Below, piece by piece: positions 43,899 to 53,900 of a stretch of DNA of 64,000 bases; the first letter of the stretch is position 1; the number at the start of each line of letters is the position of its first letter. A model generated the notes under the pieces. The model had not been told where the DNA came from. It searched no databases and was given only the letters and a program-made list of their open reading frames with translations. Source of the DNA: Cyclobacteriaceae bacterium (GTDB taxonomy: Bacteria; Bacteroidota; Bacteroidia; Cytophagales; Cyclobacteriaceae); NCBI GenBank assembly GCA_020436165.1, contig JAGQYI010000029.1:62001-126000 (forward strand), given 5' to 3'. A program made the translations under genes and the position numbers.

Positions 43899-45314
43899 AT
43901 GAAAAGAAAATATAGATTTTACGGATACAGTTTACTTATTGTTTATTTACTTACAATAACGAGCTGCGATAAATTTTTGGATGTTAATAACGATCCTACC
44001 AAGGTACAGGAAGACCAGGCAAGGCTTAATGTACTTTTGCCAACAGCTATTGAAGCAACGTCTGCGTCACACTATTCCAGCGTTTTTACAGCCGCACGGG
44101 TAACACACCAAGTGGATCATGTTGCAGGCTACTATACTGAGTTTAGGATGGAGAGTAATTGGTCAAGAATTTACCTTGAGACTCTTAATACATTGGATTT
44201 AATGGTAAGCAAGGCGGATGACGAAGGATCTCCCTACTATGCAGGAATTGCGAGAACACTTGAGGCAATAAACCTTGGGTTACTTACTGATACCTGGGAA
44301 GATGCTCCTTTTACTGAGGCTTTGCGTGGTTCAGATAATATTACTCCAGCTTATGACAGTCAAGAGGCTATTTACAACGCTATTTTCTCTTATCTTGATG
44401 ACGCAATAGGTTATTTAGGCCAGAGCGAGTCGTTTAATGTACCGGGAGCTGACGATATGATCTATGATGGTGATTTGAGTAAATGGTTGAAATTGGCCCA
44501 TTCCCTGAAAGCTCGCTACATGTTACACTTAATGGCTAAGGGTACTTATTCCGCATCTGAAATCCTTGCGGAGGTAGATGCAGGATTTGCCTCCAACGAT
44601 GATAATTTCGAATTGTTTTACAACGATGTTAATCTTAATCCACTTTATAATGGCGTTGCATTGTCCAATGAAACTGGTAACCTAACCATAACTCATGGTA
44701 AGTATTTGGTAGATGTAATGAATGGAACATTGTATGGACTTTTTGACCCTCGTCTTCCAATAATTGCTGATACCACCGGAAGCGGTGGCACCTCTTACGA
44801 AGGACTTGCATCGTATGACCCAGGTAGTCCACCACATACATGTGAACTATCACGAAATGCCTGGTATTCGTCCATAAATGCTCCAATCATTATGATGAGT
44901 TATTCCGAATTGAAATTTATAGAAGCGGAAGTTGCGTTATCAAGCGATGTTCCAAGAGCTGATGCTGCTTATCTTGAAGGAATTTCCTCTAATATGGATA
45001 TGTTAGGGGTAGCAAGTGTGGATAGAGATGCTTACTTGACAGATCCGTCAGTTGCTTTGGGGGGTACACCAGATATAGAACACATTATGAAAGAAAAATA
45101 TGTGGCTTTATTCCTGAATTTTGAAGTTTGGAACGACATGAGAAGGCATCATTTTGATCCCAGCGTATACGTTGGATTTGTTGAACCAAATTTAGATGGA
45201 CGTTCTGAGCCAGCAGAAAGGGCCTTGTATCCGACAACTGAACAAAATAGGAATGAGTCAAGTCTTAGTTCTCATCAAAGGGATTTTACAGCCTCAATGT
45301 GGAAAGACCAGTAA
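43899..45314 (+). CDS. SusD/RagB-family lipoprotein
   Basis: The substrate-capturing lid lipoprotein on the outer face of the SusC barrel. The 471 residues begin MKRKYRFYGYSLLIVYLLTI with lipobox TSCDKF, followed by FLDVNNDPTKVQEDQ, a typical SusD start. The helical TPR-like core reads YYAGIARTLEAINLGLLTDT, WEDAPFTEALRGSDNITPAY and DDAIGYLG; MMSYSELKFIEAEVAL and the C-terminal WNDMRRHHFDPS are typical of the SusD-like 2 group. It is 12 bp after susC and 27 bp before the next lipoprotein gene. Confidence 0.95.
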   Translation: MKRKYRFYGYSLLIVYLLTITSCDKFLDVNNDPTKVQEDQARLNVLLPTAIEATSASHYSSVFTAARVTHQVDHVAGYYTEFRMESNWSRIYLETLNTLDLMVSKADDEGSPYYAGIARTLEAINLGLLTDTWEDAPFTEALRGSDNITPAYDSQEAIYNAIFSYLDDAIGYLGQSESFNVPGADDMIYDGDLSKWLKLAHSLKARYMLHLMAKGTYSASEILAEVDAGFASNDDNFELFYNDVNLNPLYNGVALSNETGNLTITHGKYLVDVMNGTLYGLFDPRLPIIADTTGSGGTSYEGLASYDPGSPPHTCELSRNAWYSSINAPIIMMSYSELKFIEAEVALSSDVPRADAAYLEGISSNMDMLGVASVDRDAYLTDPSVALGGTPDIEHIMKEKYVALFLNFEVWNDMRRHHFDPSVYVGFVEPNLDGRSEPAERALYPTTEQNRNESSLSSHQRDFTASMWKDQ

Positions 45315-45341
45315 TTAGTTTTAATTAAAGGATTCAATAAA

Positions 45342-45779
45342 ATGAAAATACTTAAATATTTATTTGCGATAAGTGCTCTAATGTTTGTGTTGTCTTCATG
45401 TTACAAGGAAGAATATTTTCTAGATGACAATACAACTTCTAATGGTCGCCATTTTCCTGTTTTACAAACAGTTGTGGTAGATAATGAGCCGGAAACCGGA
45501 TTTACTGAGGGAAGTACAGTTGAAATTGTAGTTCATTATTTTTCAGTTGATCCAATACTTCAATATGAATTATATGAAACTGTAGGAGCAGGAAGTGAAG
45601 CACTTTACTCAACTACTCCATATAAGTATACATATGACCCAGATACTCAAAGTGAAGTGGTAACGCTCAATTATGTGGTACCTGCAGGTAGCTCTGGAGA
45701 AGGTATTGGACTGAACGTTGTGATAGTAAATGAAAACGGTTTGGTAGCTAATAAGTCGACTTCAATTGATGTCAACTAA
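45342..45779 (+). CDS. Small surface lipoprotein of the SusCD operon
   Basis: A 145-residue lipoprotein with signal MKILKYLFAISALMFVLSSC. The mature part is beta-rich and acidic with an Ig-like fold impression (GFTEGSTVEIVVHYFSVDPI, then EVVTLNYVVPAGSSG). It lies 27 bp after susD and before a strong hairpin. By position it is an auxiliary binding protein (SusE/F-like role), but the sequence does not match a family I can name. Confidence 0.75.
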   Translation: MKILKYLFAISALMFVLSSCYKEEYFLDDNTTSNGRHFPVLQTVVVDNEPETGFTEGSTVEIVVHYFSVDPILQYELYETVGAGSEALYSTTPYKYTYDPDTQSEVVTLNYVVPAGSSGEGIGLNVVIVNENGLVANKSTSIDVN

Positions 45780-45787
45780 TTATTATT

Positions 45788-45824
45788 AAGAATATTAGGG
45801 CTGTAAAAGGCCCTAGTATTCTTT
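45788..45824 (+). terminator. Terminator-like hairpin after the SusCD operon
   Basis: GAATATTAGGGC (45790-45801) pairs with GCCCTAGTATTC (45810-45821) with one mismatch. The T-tract is weak (TTTAATGG, then TGTTTTTG). It separates the operon from the epimerase gene. Confidence 0.7.
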
Positions 45825-45840
45825 AATGGTTGTTTTTGTC

Positions 45841-45858
45841 ATAGCTTGCAAAAGCTAT
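45841..45858. repeat. Hairpin with GCAA loop upstream of the epimerase gene
   Basis: ATAGCTT and AAGCTAT enclose GCAA, a GNRA-type loop. The rest of 45859-45990 holds no gene. Purpose unknown. Confidence 0.3.
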
Positions 45859-45990
45859 ATGACTAATTATGATTGTTTGGCTGCCTAAAGTGTCCATTCT
45901 ATAAAATTGTATTCCAACTAATCGTTAATGTGACGAAACCTTTTGATAAGAGGTTGATGTAGGGTACTAAAGAACTGAGTAAGCCGAGAA

Positions 45991-47043
45991 ATGAAACTAG
46001 TACTTCATACTTATGACCTTAAACTAAAGCACAAGTTTAAGATAGCACATGATTCCCGAACGGTTCAGAAAACGCTAATAGTAGAACTTAATCATGGCGC
46101 TCATTCAGGGTTCGGAGAAGCTACTGCCAGTAATTATTACAAGGTTTCAATTGATGTAATGATTTCCGAACTGGAAGCCAACAGAAAGCTTATCGAGTCC
46201 TACAATTTTGAAAAACCTGAGGAGTTTTGGAAAAAGCTCAAGGTCTATATTGGTAATTCATTTGTACTATCTGCCTTAGATGTTGCAATTCACGATCTTT
46301 ATGCTAAAGCAAAAGGCAAATCGCTTCGTGAGCTCTGGGGATTGTCAAATCACTTTTTTCCTACCTCAAATTATACCATTGGCATTGATACGATTGAAAA
46401 TATGGCTGCCAAGCTGAAGGAGTTTCCCTGGCCGAAGTATAAAATAAAATTGGGCACCAAAGAGGATATCAAAATTATAAGGGAATTAAGAAAGCTTACA
46501 GATGCTGTTTTCAGAGTTGATGCCAATTGTGGATGGTCAGTTGAAGAAACTCTTGAAAATGCCAGAATGCTAAAGGAGCTTAATGTAGAATTTATTGAAC
46601 AACCTTTGGCAGCTGGTAATTGGGAAGGTATGAGTATCCTGCACAAGAAGTCGGAATTGCCCATTTTTGCGGATGAAAGTTGTATCAACGAACAGGATAT
46701 AAATAAATGTGTCGGTCATTTTCACGGGGTTAATATAAAGCTCATGAAGTGTGGTGGTTTTACACCGGCAAAACGAATGATACAGAATGCCAGAAACCAG
46801 GGAATGAAGGTTATGGTTGGCTGCATGACCGAGTCATCAGTAGGTATTTCTGCAGTTGCTCAACTGCTTCCTATGTTGGATTATGTAGATATGGATGGTT
46901 TTTTGCTCTTAGAGAACGATATCGCTGAGGGGCCTAAATTAATAAACAATAAAATCGTGGTTCCTCAGGGTGAAGGTATTGGAGTAAATCGTCTTTTTAC
47001 TGCTGCTGCAAACAAACTGGAAAATGTAACTACGGGAAGCTAA
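45991..47043 (+). CDS. Dipeptide epimerase, L-Ala-D/L-Glu type (enolase superfamily)
   Basis: Epimerises the second residue of a dipeptide, classically L-Ala-D-Glu from murein to L-Ala-L-Glu, so that ordinary peptidases can use it. The 350 residues show the KxK catalytic pair K151/K153 (KYKIKLG), metal ligands Asp177 (VDANCGW), Glu203 (EQPL) and Asp228 (FADES), and the opposite base Lys250 (VNIKLMKCGG). The DxD motif (D300, D302 in YVDMDGFLLL), which in this family holds the substrate amino group, is present and supports a dipeptide substrate over other enolase-family reactions. There is no signal, so it is cytoplasmic. It follows the SusCD operon and is separated from it by a hairpin. Its end overlaps the convergent gene by 4 bp. 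Confidence 0.92.
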   Translation: MKLVLHTYDLKLKHKFKIAHDSRTVQKTLIVELNHGAHSGFGEATASNYYKVSIDVMISELEANRKLIESYNFEKPEEFWKKLKVYIGNSFVLSALDVAIHDLYAKAKGKSLRELWGLSNHFFPTSNYTIGIDTIENMAAKLKEFPWPKYKIKLGTKEDIKIIRELRKLTDAVFRVDANCGWSVEETLENARMLKELNVEFIEQPLAAGNWEGMSILHKKSELPIFADESCINEQDINKCVGHFHGVNIKLMKCGGFTPAKRMIQNARNQGMKVMVGCMTESSVGISAVAQLLPMLDYVDMDGFLLLENDIAEGPKLINNKIVVPQGEGIGVNRLFTAAANKLENVTTGS

Positions 47044-48008
47044 AGATCCTCAGGACGGTGCGCAAGTTGCGTGTTGATTAAACCACAGTCTATATTTTTA
47101 TGAAAATAATCGAAAACCTGGCGGTCAAAAGTACTTTGATTTAAATCCTTTGAATTGTTAAGAATTGTTTCCTTGATATTTTCATAATCAAAAGGGTTCT
47201 CTTGCCTTACAAGGATATTTTTTTTCGAAATCGCCTCTTTTTTGTTATTGAGTGAAGAAGAAGTTCCCATTAATAGTTGAGGAGTGGTAGCAAAACCAAC
47301 ATTCAGAACATGAAATTCATATTCATTGAAATTCACGTTCTTCAAAACCATATATAAAGCACCATCTTCCAACCAAACAGACTCACTAATATAGCTGTGT
47401 CCTAATGTTTTTGATTTTACCAGTATGGATTCATCTGAATCACAAGATATTGTAAAAGGAACCTTCACAACGGCTCCGCTTTTATCGGTTTTTAGATAAT
47501 ACCGATAGTATGAACCCAGATAGTATTTTTTAATAAGTGCATCTGATCCTGCATGTTTACTAACTGCTGCTATAACAGGTTGTTTCCCCGATTTCCATTC
47601 TTCCCAGTTATTATAATCAACGTTCAGGAAAGTAAGCAAAACATTTATTTTTTTATCTTTTGGTATTGACTCTTCCTGCCAATAGCTTTGAAGTGTTTTG
47701 CCACTTATCCAATTGTAGGTTCTGTATTTTGGAATATGTTTTAAATAGGACGTAAACTCTGATACGGTTTGCAACGAATGTCTTTCAAAAACACGATCCA
47801 GCTCGTTTGTGCCAATTAGTACATTGTCTTCGATTAGGAAGGGAGCGTTAATTACATTTTCAGTTACTTTTCTATTGATCTGTTTGGCAATATTCATGAA
47901 AGTCGTTCTGGTCAATTTGGACCAGTCAACATTCCCGTTTTGTCTTCTAACAATAGGTTGAATAACAGGAGAGTTCTCAATTTCAGATTTTATTCTCTTT
48001 GGAAGCAT
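47040..48008 (-). CDS. Unknown protein, 322 residues
   Basis: I do not recognise this gene. It has no signal peptide or membrane helix. Residues 50-140 are helical and charged (TNELDRVFERHSLQTVSEFT, then SGKTLQSYWQEESIPKDKKI), perhaps a DNA-binding or adaptor part; the segment KTDKSGAVVKVPFTISCDSD to VLNVGFATTP is beta-rich. The start at 48008 is reasonable. The gene is convergent with the epimerase, ends 4 bp inside it, and lies 106 bp from the membrane protein gene upstream on the same strand. Confidence 0.7.
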   Translation of the reverse strand: MLPKRIKSEIENSPVIQPIVRRQNGNVDWSKLTRTTFMNIAKQINRKVTENVINAPFLIEDNVLIGTNELDRVFERHSLQTVSEFTSYLKHIPKYRTYNWISGKTLQSYWQEESIPKDKKINVLLTFLNVDYNNWEEWKSGKQPVIAAVSKHAGSDALIKKYYLGSYYRYYLKTDKSGAVVKVPFTISCDSDESILVKSKTLGHSYISESVWLEDGALYMVLKNVNFNEYEFHVLNVGFATTPQLLMGTSSSLNNKKEAISKKNILVRQENPFDYENIKETILNNSKDLNQSTFDRQVFDYFHKNIDCGLINTQLAHRPEDL

Positions 48009-48114
48009 TTACTCAGTTCAGAATATCTAAGATATGACAAAGATCTGACTAAGTCAAAGATGTGAAATCTCTTTTATTTGCAATGAGTAATTCATAGTAG
48101 ATTTATTGCTTCCG

Positions 48115-48585
48115 CTAACGCAATGTTACATCAATAACATCCTTAGAATTCCTGATCTCTGGATGGTGTATCTGACGACCGCTATTGCTTACTGTATAAC
48201 CAACAAATGCTGACCCAATGGCCAGAATAAGCACTACGATATACATGTAGAATAGCTTTCGTTTCTTTTTAAGTTGCAAATAATAAGTTACTATGGCTGT
48301 AAATGAAAGAATAACAACAATAGCAAAAAATGCACGTGAATACTCTTCATGCATATGAATCATCGTTTCACTAAAATTACCAGCTTTTTTAGCTAGTTTT
48401 TCAGCTCCTTCACCGGTAAGCTGCGCAAGAATGGCTGTAAGTCCACTAAAAATAAAGATGCCTAACGCAGTTATTTTTACCAGATCTTTCTTAAAACTTA
48501 GCCCTGCAATGAGTACAAATAGGCCTATTAGAACTCCTGTAATGGGAATATGATTAACAAGCAGATGAATTTGCGAACTGTCCAC
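48115..48585 (-). CDS. Small four-helix membrane protein linked to the metal efflux operon
   Basis: A 156-residue integral membrane protein with about four hydrophobic helices: HIPITGVLIGLFVLIAGLSF, VKITALGIFIFSGLTAILAQ, AFFAIVVILSFTAIVTYYL and YMYIVVLILAIGSAFVGYTV. Several His residues (HLLVNHIP, MIHMHEEY, IHHPEIR) could bind metal. It is 4 bp after the adaptor gene and belongs to the same operon. A DUF2231-like family is possible, but I am not sure. A role in metal handling is inferred from context. Confidence 0.7.
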   Translation of the reverse strand: MDSSQIHLLVNHIPITGVLIGLFVLIAGLSFKKDLVKITALGIFIFSGLTAILAQLTGEGAEKLAKKAGNFSETMIHMHEEYSRAFFAIVVILSFTAIVTYYLQLKKKRKLFYMYIVVLILAIGSAFVGYTVSNSGRQIHHPEIRNSKDVIDVTLR

Positions 48586-48589
48586 GTCA

Positions 48590-49753
48590 TTAGTATATTA
48601 AGTTAAAAGCTCCCTCAGTTAATACTATATCTGTTGGTTTAAAATCGTTCACATTTTTTATCTCAATCCATCCGTTTTGATTTTTTCCCGGTATCACTTC
48701 TTTCTTAGTGAATACTTCTTCGTTTTCATTCTCGCTTTGTTTTATCAGCGCGTAATAGGCGTTCTCTGCATTTATTACAGCGGTTTCCGGCAGGGCAGGA
48801 GCACTTTCGCTATCAATGGCAATTTGTGCTTCTACATACATGCCCGGCACAAATAGGTTCGACAGGGATTCGTCTTTGAGGTGCCCGTGAACATTCACAA
48901 TTCTGTTTTCGTCTTCTACGGTTTTGCCTACCAGGTGAACTTCGGCATCGTACCATTTGGTGCTGGCATCTGGCAGCTGAAATTTGATGTTCTGGCCCAC
49001 CTTTACTTTTTGAATATCTTTTTCATAAACGTTTAGTTCCAGATGAATATGATCCGAGTTTATTAGTTCAACAGCTACATCCGTAGGATTCAAATACATT
49101 CCTTTAGTTGCATTTACTTTGGTTACGTATCCGGCAATGGGGGCGTAAATCACAATGCTTGTTTGAAGATTTGAACCAGATATTTTAGCAGGGTCAATGT
49201 TTATAAGTCGTAGTTTCTTTTTCAACGACTCGTACATGGCCAGGGTGACATTGTAATCCGTTTGTGCCTTCAGGTAATTCTTTTGCGAAGCAATATTGTC
49301 CTTTGCCAGTGTTTGCTGACGTTCGTAATCGGCTTTTAAATACGCAAGCTTATTCTTGGTTTCCAGAAAATCCTGTTGCATTTGCACGTACTCCGGGTTG
49401 CCTAATGTAAACAACATCTGACCCTTTTTTACCTTTTGGCCAGGTAATAAGCTTATGCTTTCTACAAAGCCACCATAATAGGTGCTAACAGATGCTTTGT
49501 TTTCAGGTGGAACATCAATCATGCCATTGGCATGAACAGTAGATGAAAACTCTTTTTCTGCTAGCGAACCCAGCTTCATGCCAGACGATTCAAATTGCTT
49601 TTTAGTAATTACAACCTGATCAGATTCTGCGTTGGCGGTAGCCTCTTTAGTAGAATCGTTTTCTGAGCCACATGATTCCAGTAGTACAGAAAAGCCTATA
49701 AGTAGGAATAGTTTGGAGGCGTATTTTACCAATGATTTATTGCGTAGTTGCAT
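48590..49753 (-). CDS. czcB: RND efflux periplasmic adaptor (CzcB-type)
   Basis: A membrane-fusion protein that links the RND pump to the outer-membrane channel. The 387 residues start with a lipoprotein signal (lipobox LLESCGS near residue 28). The biotinyl-lipoyl half motifs flank a coiled-coil hairpin: GFVESISLLPGQKVKKGQML, then QQDFLETKNKLAYLKADYER, and IVIYAPIAGYVTKVNATKGM. The beta-barrel part includes VKVGQNIKFQLP and GHLKDESLSNLFVPGMYVEA. It lies between the outer-membrane factor and the small membrane protein in the order czcA-czcC-czcB. Confidence 0.9.
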   Translation of the reverse strand: MQLRNKSLVKYASKLFLLIGFSVLLESCGSENDSTKEATANAESDQVVITKKQFESSGMKLGSLAEKEFSSTVHANGMIDVPPENKASVSTYYGGFVESISLLPGQKVKKGQMLFTLGNPEYVQMQQDFLETKNKLAYLKADYERQQTLAKDNIASQKNYLKAQTDYNVTLAMYESLKKKLRLINIDPAKISGSNLQTSIVIYAPIAGYVTKVNATKGMYLNPTDVAVELINSDHIHLELNVYEKDIQKVKVGQNIKFQLPDASTKWYDAEVHLVGKTVEDENRIVNVHGHLKDESLSNLFVPGMYVEAQIAIDSESAPALPETAVINAENAYYALIKQSENENEEVFTKKEVIPGKNQNGWIEIKNVNDFKPTDIVLTEGAFNLIY

Positions 49754-49757
49754 CTTC

Positions 49758-50954
49758 TTAATTCATTAAATAGTTGATCTCCAGAACAGTTTGATTATAG
49801 TTGTATAGATTTTCCAAATAAGTCATTTCTATACTTTTAGCATTATCCAGCGACAAAATGTACTGAACAAAGTCAATTTCACCATTTTGAAATGCCTTGG
49901 TTGCTGTATGTATCAACTCTGAGGAAAGTGTCTTACCATTCTGGACGTAATAATTTATAGCTTCTTCGTATTTTGTTAATTCGGTTTCCAATTGGCGATA
50001 CCTGGTTATTAACTCTTGTTTGTAATTAAGCGCTTCACTTTGAACTGCTTCTGTTTCCAGTTTAGCAGCATTTATTTTCGACTTTTGCGCACCAAAGAAG
50101 AGTGGAATTCCTATTCCGGCTTGAAAACCCTGATATACTTTAGAGTCCATGCCATTATTTGTTCCTTGAAAATAATTGAGATTGATATCGGGAAGCAATT
50201 TTTGTTTCTCAATACTTACCTTACTTTCTGATAGACTTACAGCTCCCTGGTAATAAAGCAATCCGGGGTGTCTTAGTGTATCTATGCTGGTAGGTTCCAG
50301 TTTGTCAAGATTTGATTCTGTTACTACAAATGCACTATCCAATTGCATCCATTTGTTTAACTCCAGGTGCCCCTTGGTTATATTTTCCTTTATTTGCAAG
50401 AGCATTAAACCAACCTCTTTTTGTTTGGAGGTAGCCGTTAATTTTTCCAGATAGTTGGTTTCACCTACTTCATATCTGCGAGATGCTGCAATTGAGAACT
50501 GCTTATACAAACTGTCGAGGTAATGGTAATTAGCGGCCACATTTTGCCAGTAAACAAGTGTATTATATGCTTTTGAAACCTCTTTTCTTAGCAATTGTTC
50601 ATTTATCTGAAACTCTTGTTCTTTCAAAAATACCTGGGCCTTATTGGCGTTACGTTGTGCCCCATAAACGGTAGGGAATTGCAACGACTGACTAATTCCC
50701 CAAACTCCTATTGGTAATCCGTTTTCTGCAATATTGTTTTCATCGTAATGGTAGTAAACTTCTGTTTTGTCAATGTCGAAGGCGGTTCCAACCATTTTTC
50801 TCGCGTGCTCAACCTGAGTAGAAGAGGCTCTTAGTCCTGCATTGTTTTTTAATGCCAGATCAATGGCTGTTTCCAGGGTAATTTCTTTTGGCTGTGCAAG
50901 AGCAATAACTGGCAGTGAGAGTAATAGTATAAATAAGATATTGGCTCTTTTCAT
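49758..50954 (-). CDS. czcC: TolC-like outer-membrane factor (CzcC-type)
   Basis: The outer-membrane channel subunit of the metal efflux system. I chose ATG 50954, which gives MKRANILFILLLSLPVIALA and cleavage before QPKEITLE; an earlier ATG at 51014 would overlap czcA by 59 bp and precede the signal with a hydrophilic stretch. The 398-residue product has the two-fold repeat of long helices (ALKNNAGLRASSTQVEHARK, RRYEVGETNYLEKLTATSKQ, then the second repeat ending SLDNAKSIEMTYLENLYNYN). It starts 1 bp after the czcA stop and ends 4 bp before czcB. Confidence 0.9.
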   Translation of the reverse strand: MKRANILFILLLSLPVIALAQPKEITLETAIDLALKNNAGLRASSTQVEHARKMVGTAFDIDKTEVYYHYDENNIAENGLPIGVWGISQSLQFPTVYGAQRNANKAQVFLKEQEFQINEQLLRKEVSKAYNTLVYWQNVAANYHYLDSLYKQFSIAASRRYEVGETNYLEKLTATSKQKEVGLMLLQIKENITKGHLELNKWMQLDSAFVVTESNLDKLEPTSIDTLRHPGLLYYQGAVSLSESKVSIEKQKLLPDINLNYFQGTNNGMDSKVYQGFQAGIGIPLFFGAQKSKINAAKLETEAVQSEALNYKQELITRYRQLETELTKYEEAINYYVQNGKTLSSELIHTATKAFQNGEIDFVQYILSLDNAKSIEMTYLENLYNYNQTVLEINYLMN

Positions 50955-50955
50955 G

Positions 50956-53900
50956 TTAATTAGCATTAGTCTTTCCTTTTCGGTCGAAAATGGCATAGAG
51001 AACAGGTAAAACAATCATTGTAAGCAGGGTAGAGGTAATAAGTCCTCCTATTACTACAGTTGCCAGTGGACGCTGTACTTCGGCTCCTGCTGAGGTGGAG
51101 ATGGCCATTGGTAAAAAGCCAAGAGCAGCCGCACCTGCTGTAAGCAGCACGGGTCGCAGACGTTCTTGTGTACCCACAATTATTCTTCTGTTTATATCGA
51201 GCAGTCCATGTGCTTTAAGCTCTTTAAAATGCTCGATAAGCACAATACCATTGAGCACAGCAATACCAAACAGCGCTATAAAGCCAACTCCTGCAGAAAT
51301 ACTAAACGGCAGATCGCGTAAATAAAGTAAAAGTACTCCGCCAACAGCAGCCAAAGGAATAGCCGTATAGATCATAAGTGCATCTTTTACCGAACCAAAA
51401 GCAAAATAGAGGAGTACAAAGATGAGCAAAAGCGCAATTGGAACAGCCACCATTAAACGGGCCCTGGCACTGTTCAGGTTTTCGAACTGACCCCCATAGG
51501 TAATTGAATAGCCCGTTGGCAACTCAATTTGTGTATTAATTATTTGCTGCACATCCTTTACAACCGATTCAAGGTCGCGGTTACGCACGTTAACACCCAC
51601 TACAATTCTGCGCTTCGTATCGTCACGGGATATTTTTGCCGGGCCCTTGGTATATGTAATGGCTGCCAGTTCACTTAAAGGTAAGGCTGATCCATTGGGC
51701 AGCATAACGGACGCATTTTCGATGTTCTGAATGTCCTTGCGATGTGCATCATCATAGCGCAACACAAGATCGAATTGCTTTTCCCCTTCAAACACAGTGC
51801 CTGCAGGCAAACCGGCAAATCCCATGCTTATAATTTTGTTAACATCAGCTATGTTTAGGCCATATTTGGCGATTTTCTGCCGATTGTATTTAACACTCAT
51901 CTGTGGCAATCCTGCTACCTTTTCAACAGTTATATCTGATGCACCTGGTACGTTTCTGATTGCCTTTTCTATTTCCTGTGCTTTTTTGTTCAACACATCC
52001 AGGTCTTCTCCAAATATTTTAATGGCCAGGTCTGCACGAACACCCGTAATTAGCTCGTTAAAGCGCATTTCAATAGGTTGTGTGAACTCATAGTCTATAC
52101 CGGGAATTTCGGAAAGCGCTTCTTTGAATTTGTCAGCCAGTTCATCCTTCGATTTTGCGGTTGTCCACTCACTTTTAGGCTTCATGGTTATAATAACATC
52201 ACTTTCCTCCATTGACATCGGATCCGTAGGCACCTCGGCAGCACCAATGCGGCTTACCACATCTTTTACTTCAGGAAACGTTTTTAAGATGCGTTCCATT
52301 CGAGTAGTAGTTTCAATGGTTTTTTGGAGTGAGGTTCCTGTTTTCAATACAGGTTGTATAACAAAGTCGCCTTCATCGAGTGTTGGTACGAACTCGCCTC
52401 CCATGCGTGAGAAGATAAATATGGCCACCAGTAAAACAGTCACAGCCAGGCTAATTACCAATCGCTTTTGGCGCAATGCCCAGGTTATCGATGGTTTGTA
52501 TAAGCTACCCAGCCATCCCATTAACCGTTTTGAAATTGTTTTTTTGTTAGGGTCAACAGGTGTGATAAAAAGTGATGAAACCACCGGTACATAGGTAAAC
52601 CCAAGTATCATAGTGCCTGTAAGTGCAAAGACAAACACCAGCGCCATTGGGGTAAACATTTTGCCTTCAACTCCGGTCAGTGAAAGTATTGGAATAAAAA
52701 CGATAATGATAATGATCTGACCAAAAATAGCAGAACGCATCATTTTCGTGGTTCCTGCATAGGTGATTTTATCGATTACTCCCTGTTTCTCTTCTTTGGG
52801 TAAATGGAGGATTTTATCTCGTTCGGAGGTTATTCTGAACGCAATAAACTCAACAATAATTACAGCACCATCTATGATGATACCAAAGTCAATTGCACCA
52901 AGGCTCATCAGGTTGGCATCAACCCCAAAAATGTACATAAGGGAGAGGGCAAACAAAAGCGATAATGGAATAACAGATGCAACAACAAGACCTGAGCGCA
53001 GATTACCCAGCAATAGTACAACCACGAAAATTACAATCAGGAATCCCAAAATCAGGTTTTCGGAAATGGTAGCAGTTGTCTTTCCAATCAACTCATTTCT
53101 ATCTAAAAAACCATTTATATGAAGGCCTTCGGGTAGGGATTTTTGAATTTCGCTAACCCGTTCTTTAACACGTTTGATTGTTGCCTGCGAGTTGGCATCT
53201 TTAAGCATCATTACCTGCCCCAGTACTTTTTCTCCCTCACCATTGGCTGTAATAGCGCCAAATCGGGTAGCATGGCCAAACCCGACAGATGCGATATCCC
53301 CTATGTAAATGGGTATGCCTTCGCGGTTGGTAACAACAATATTGCGGATATTATCAAGTGAACTTACAAGACCTTCTCCACGAATAAAATAGCTTTCGTT
53401 GGTCTTTTCAATATAGCCTCCACCTGCAATGCTATTGTTCTTTTCCAGAGCATCGAACACCTCTGAAAGTGATATTTTAACCGCTCTTAATCGTTCCGGG
53501 TTAATAGCTACTTCATACTGCTTTAGATATCCGCCCCACGTATTTACTTCTACAACACCCTTAATACCGGAAAGTTGTCTGCGTACAACCCAATCCTGAA
53601 TGGTCCGAAGATCTGTAATTGTGTATTTGTCTTTATATGCAGGGTCAACATCAATGATATATTGATATATTTCACCCAAGCCCGTTGAAACAGGACCCAT
53701 AAATGGCGAACCAAAACCTGTTGGTATGTTCTCCTGGGCAGTCTTTATTTTTTCGGCTATTAGCTGACGCGGGAGGTAGGTTCCCATATTGTCCTCAAAA
53801 ACAATGGTAACTACTGACAGCCCAAATTTGGATATAGAGCGAATTTCCTTAACTCCAGGCAGGTTGGCCATTTCCAACTCCACTGGGTAAGTAAGGTACT

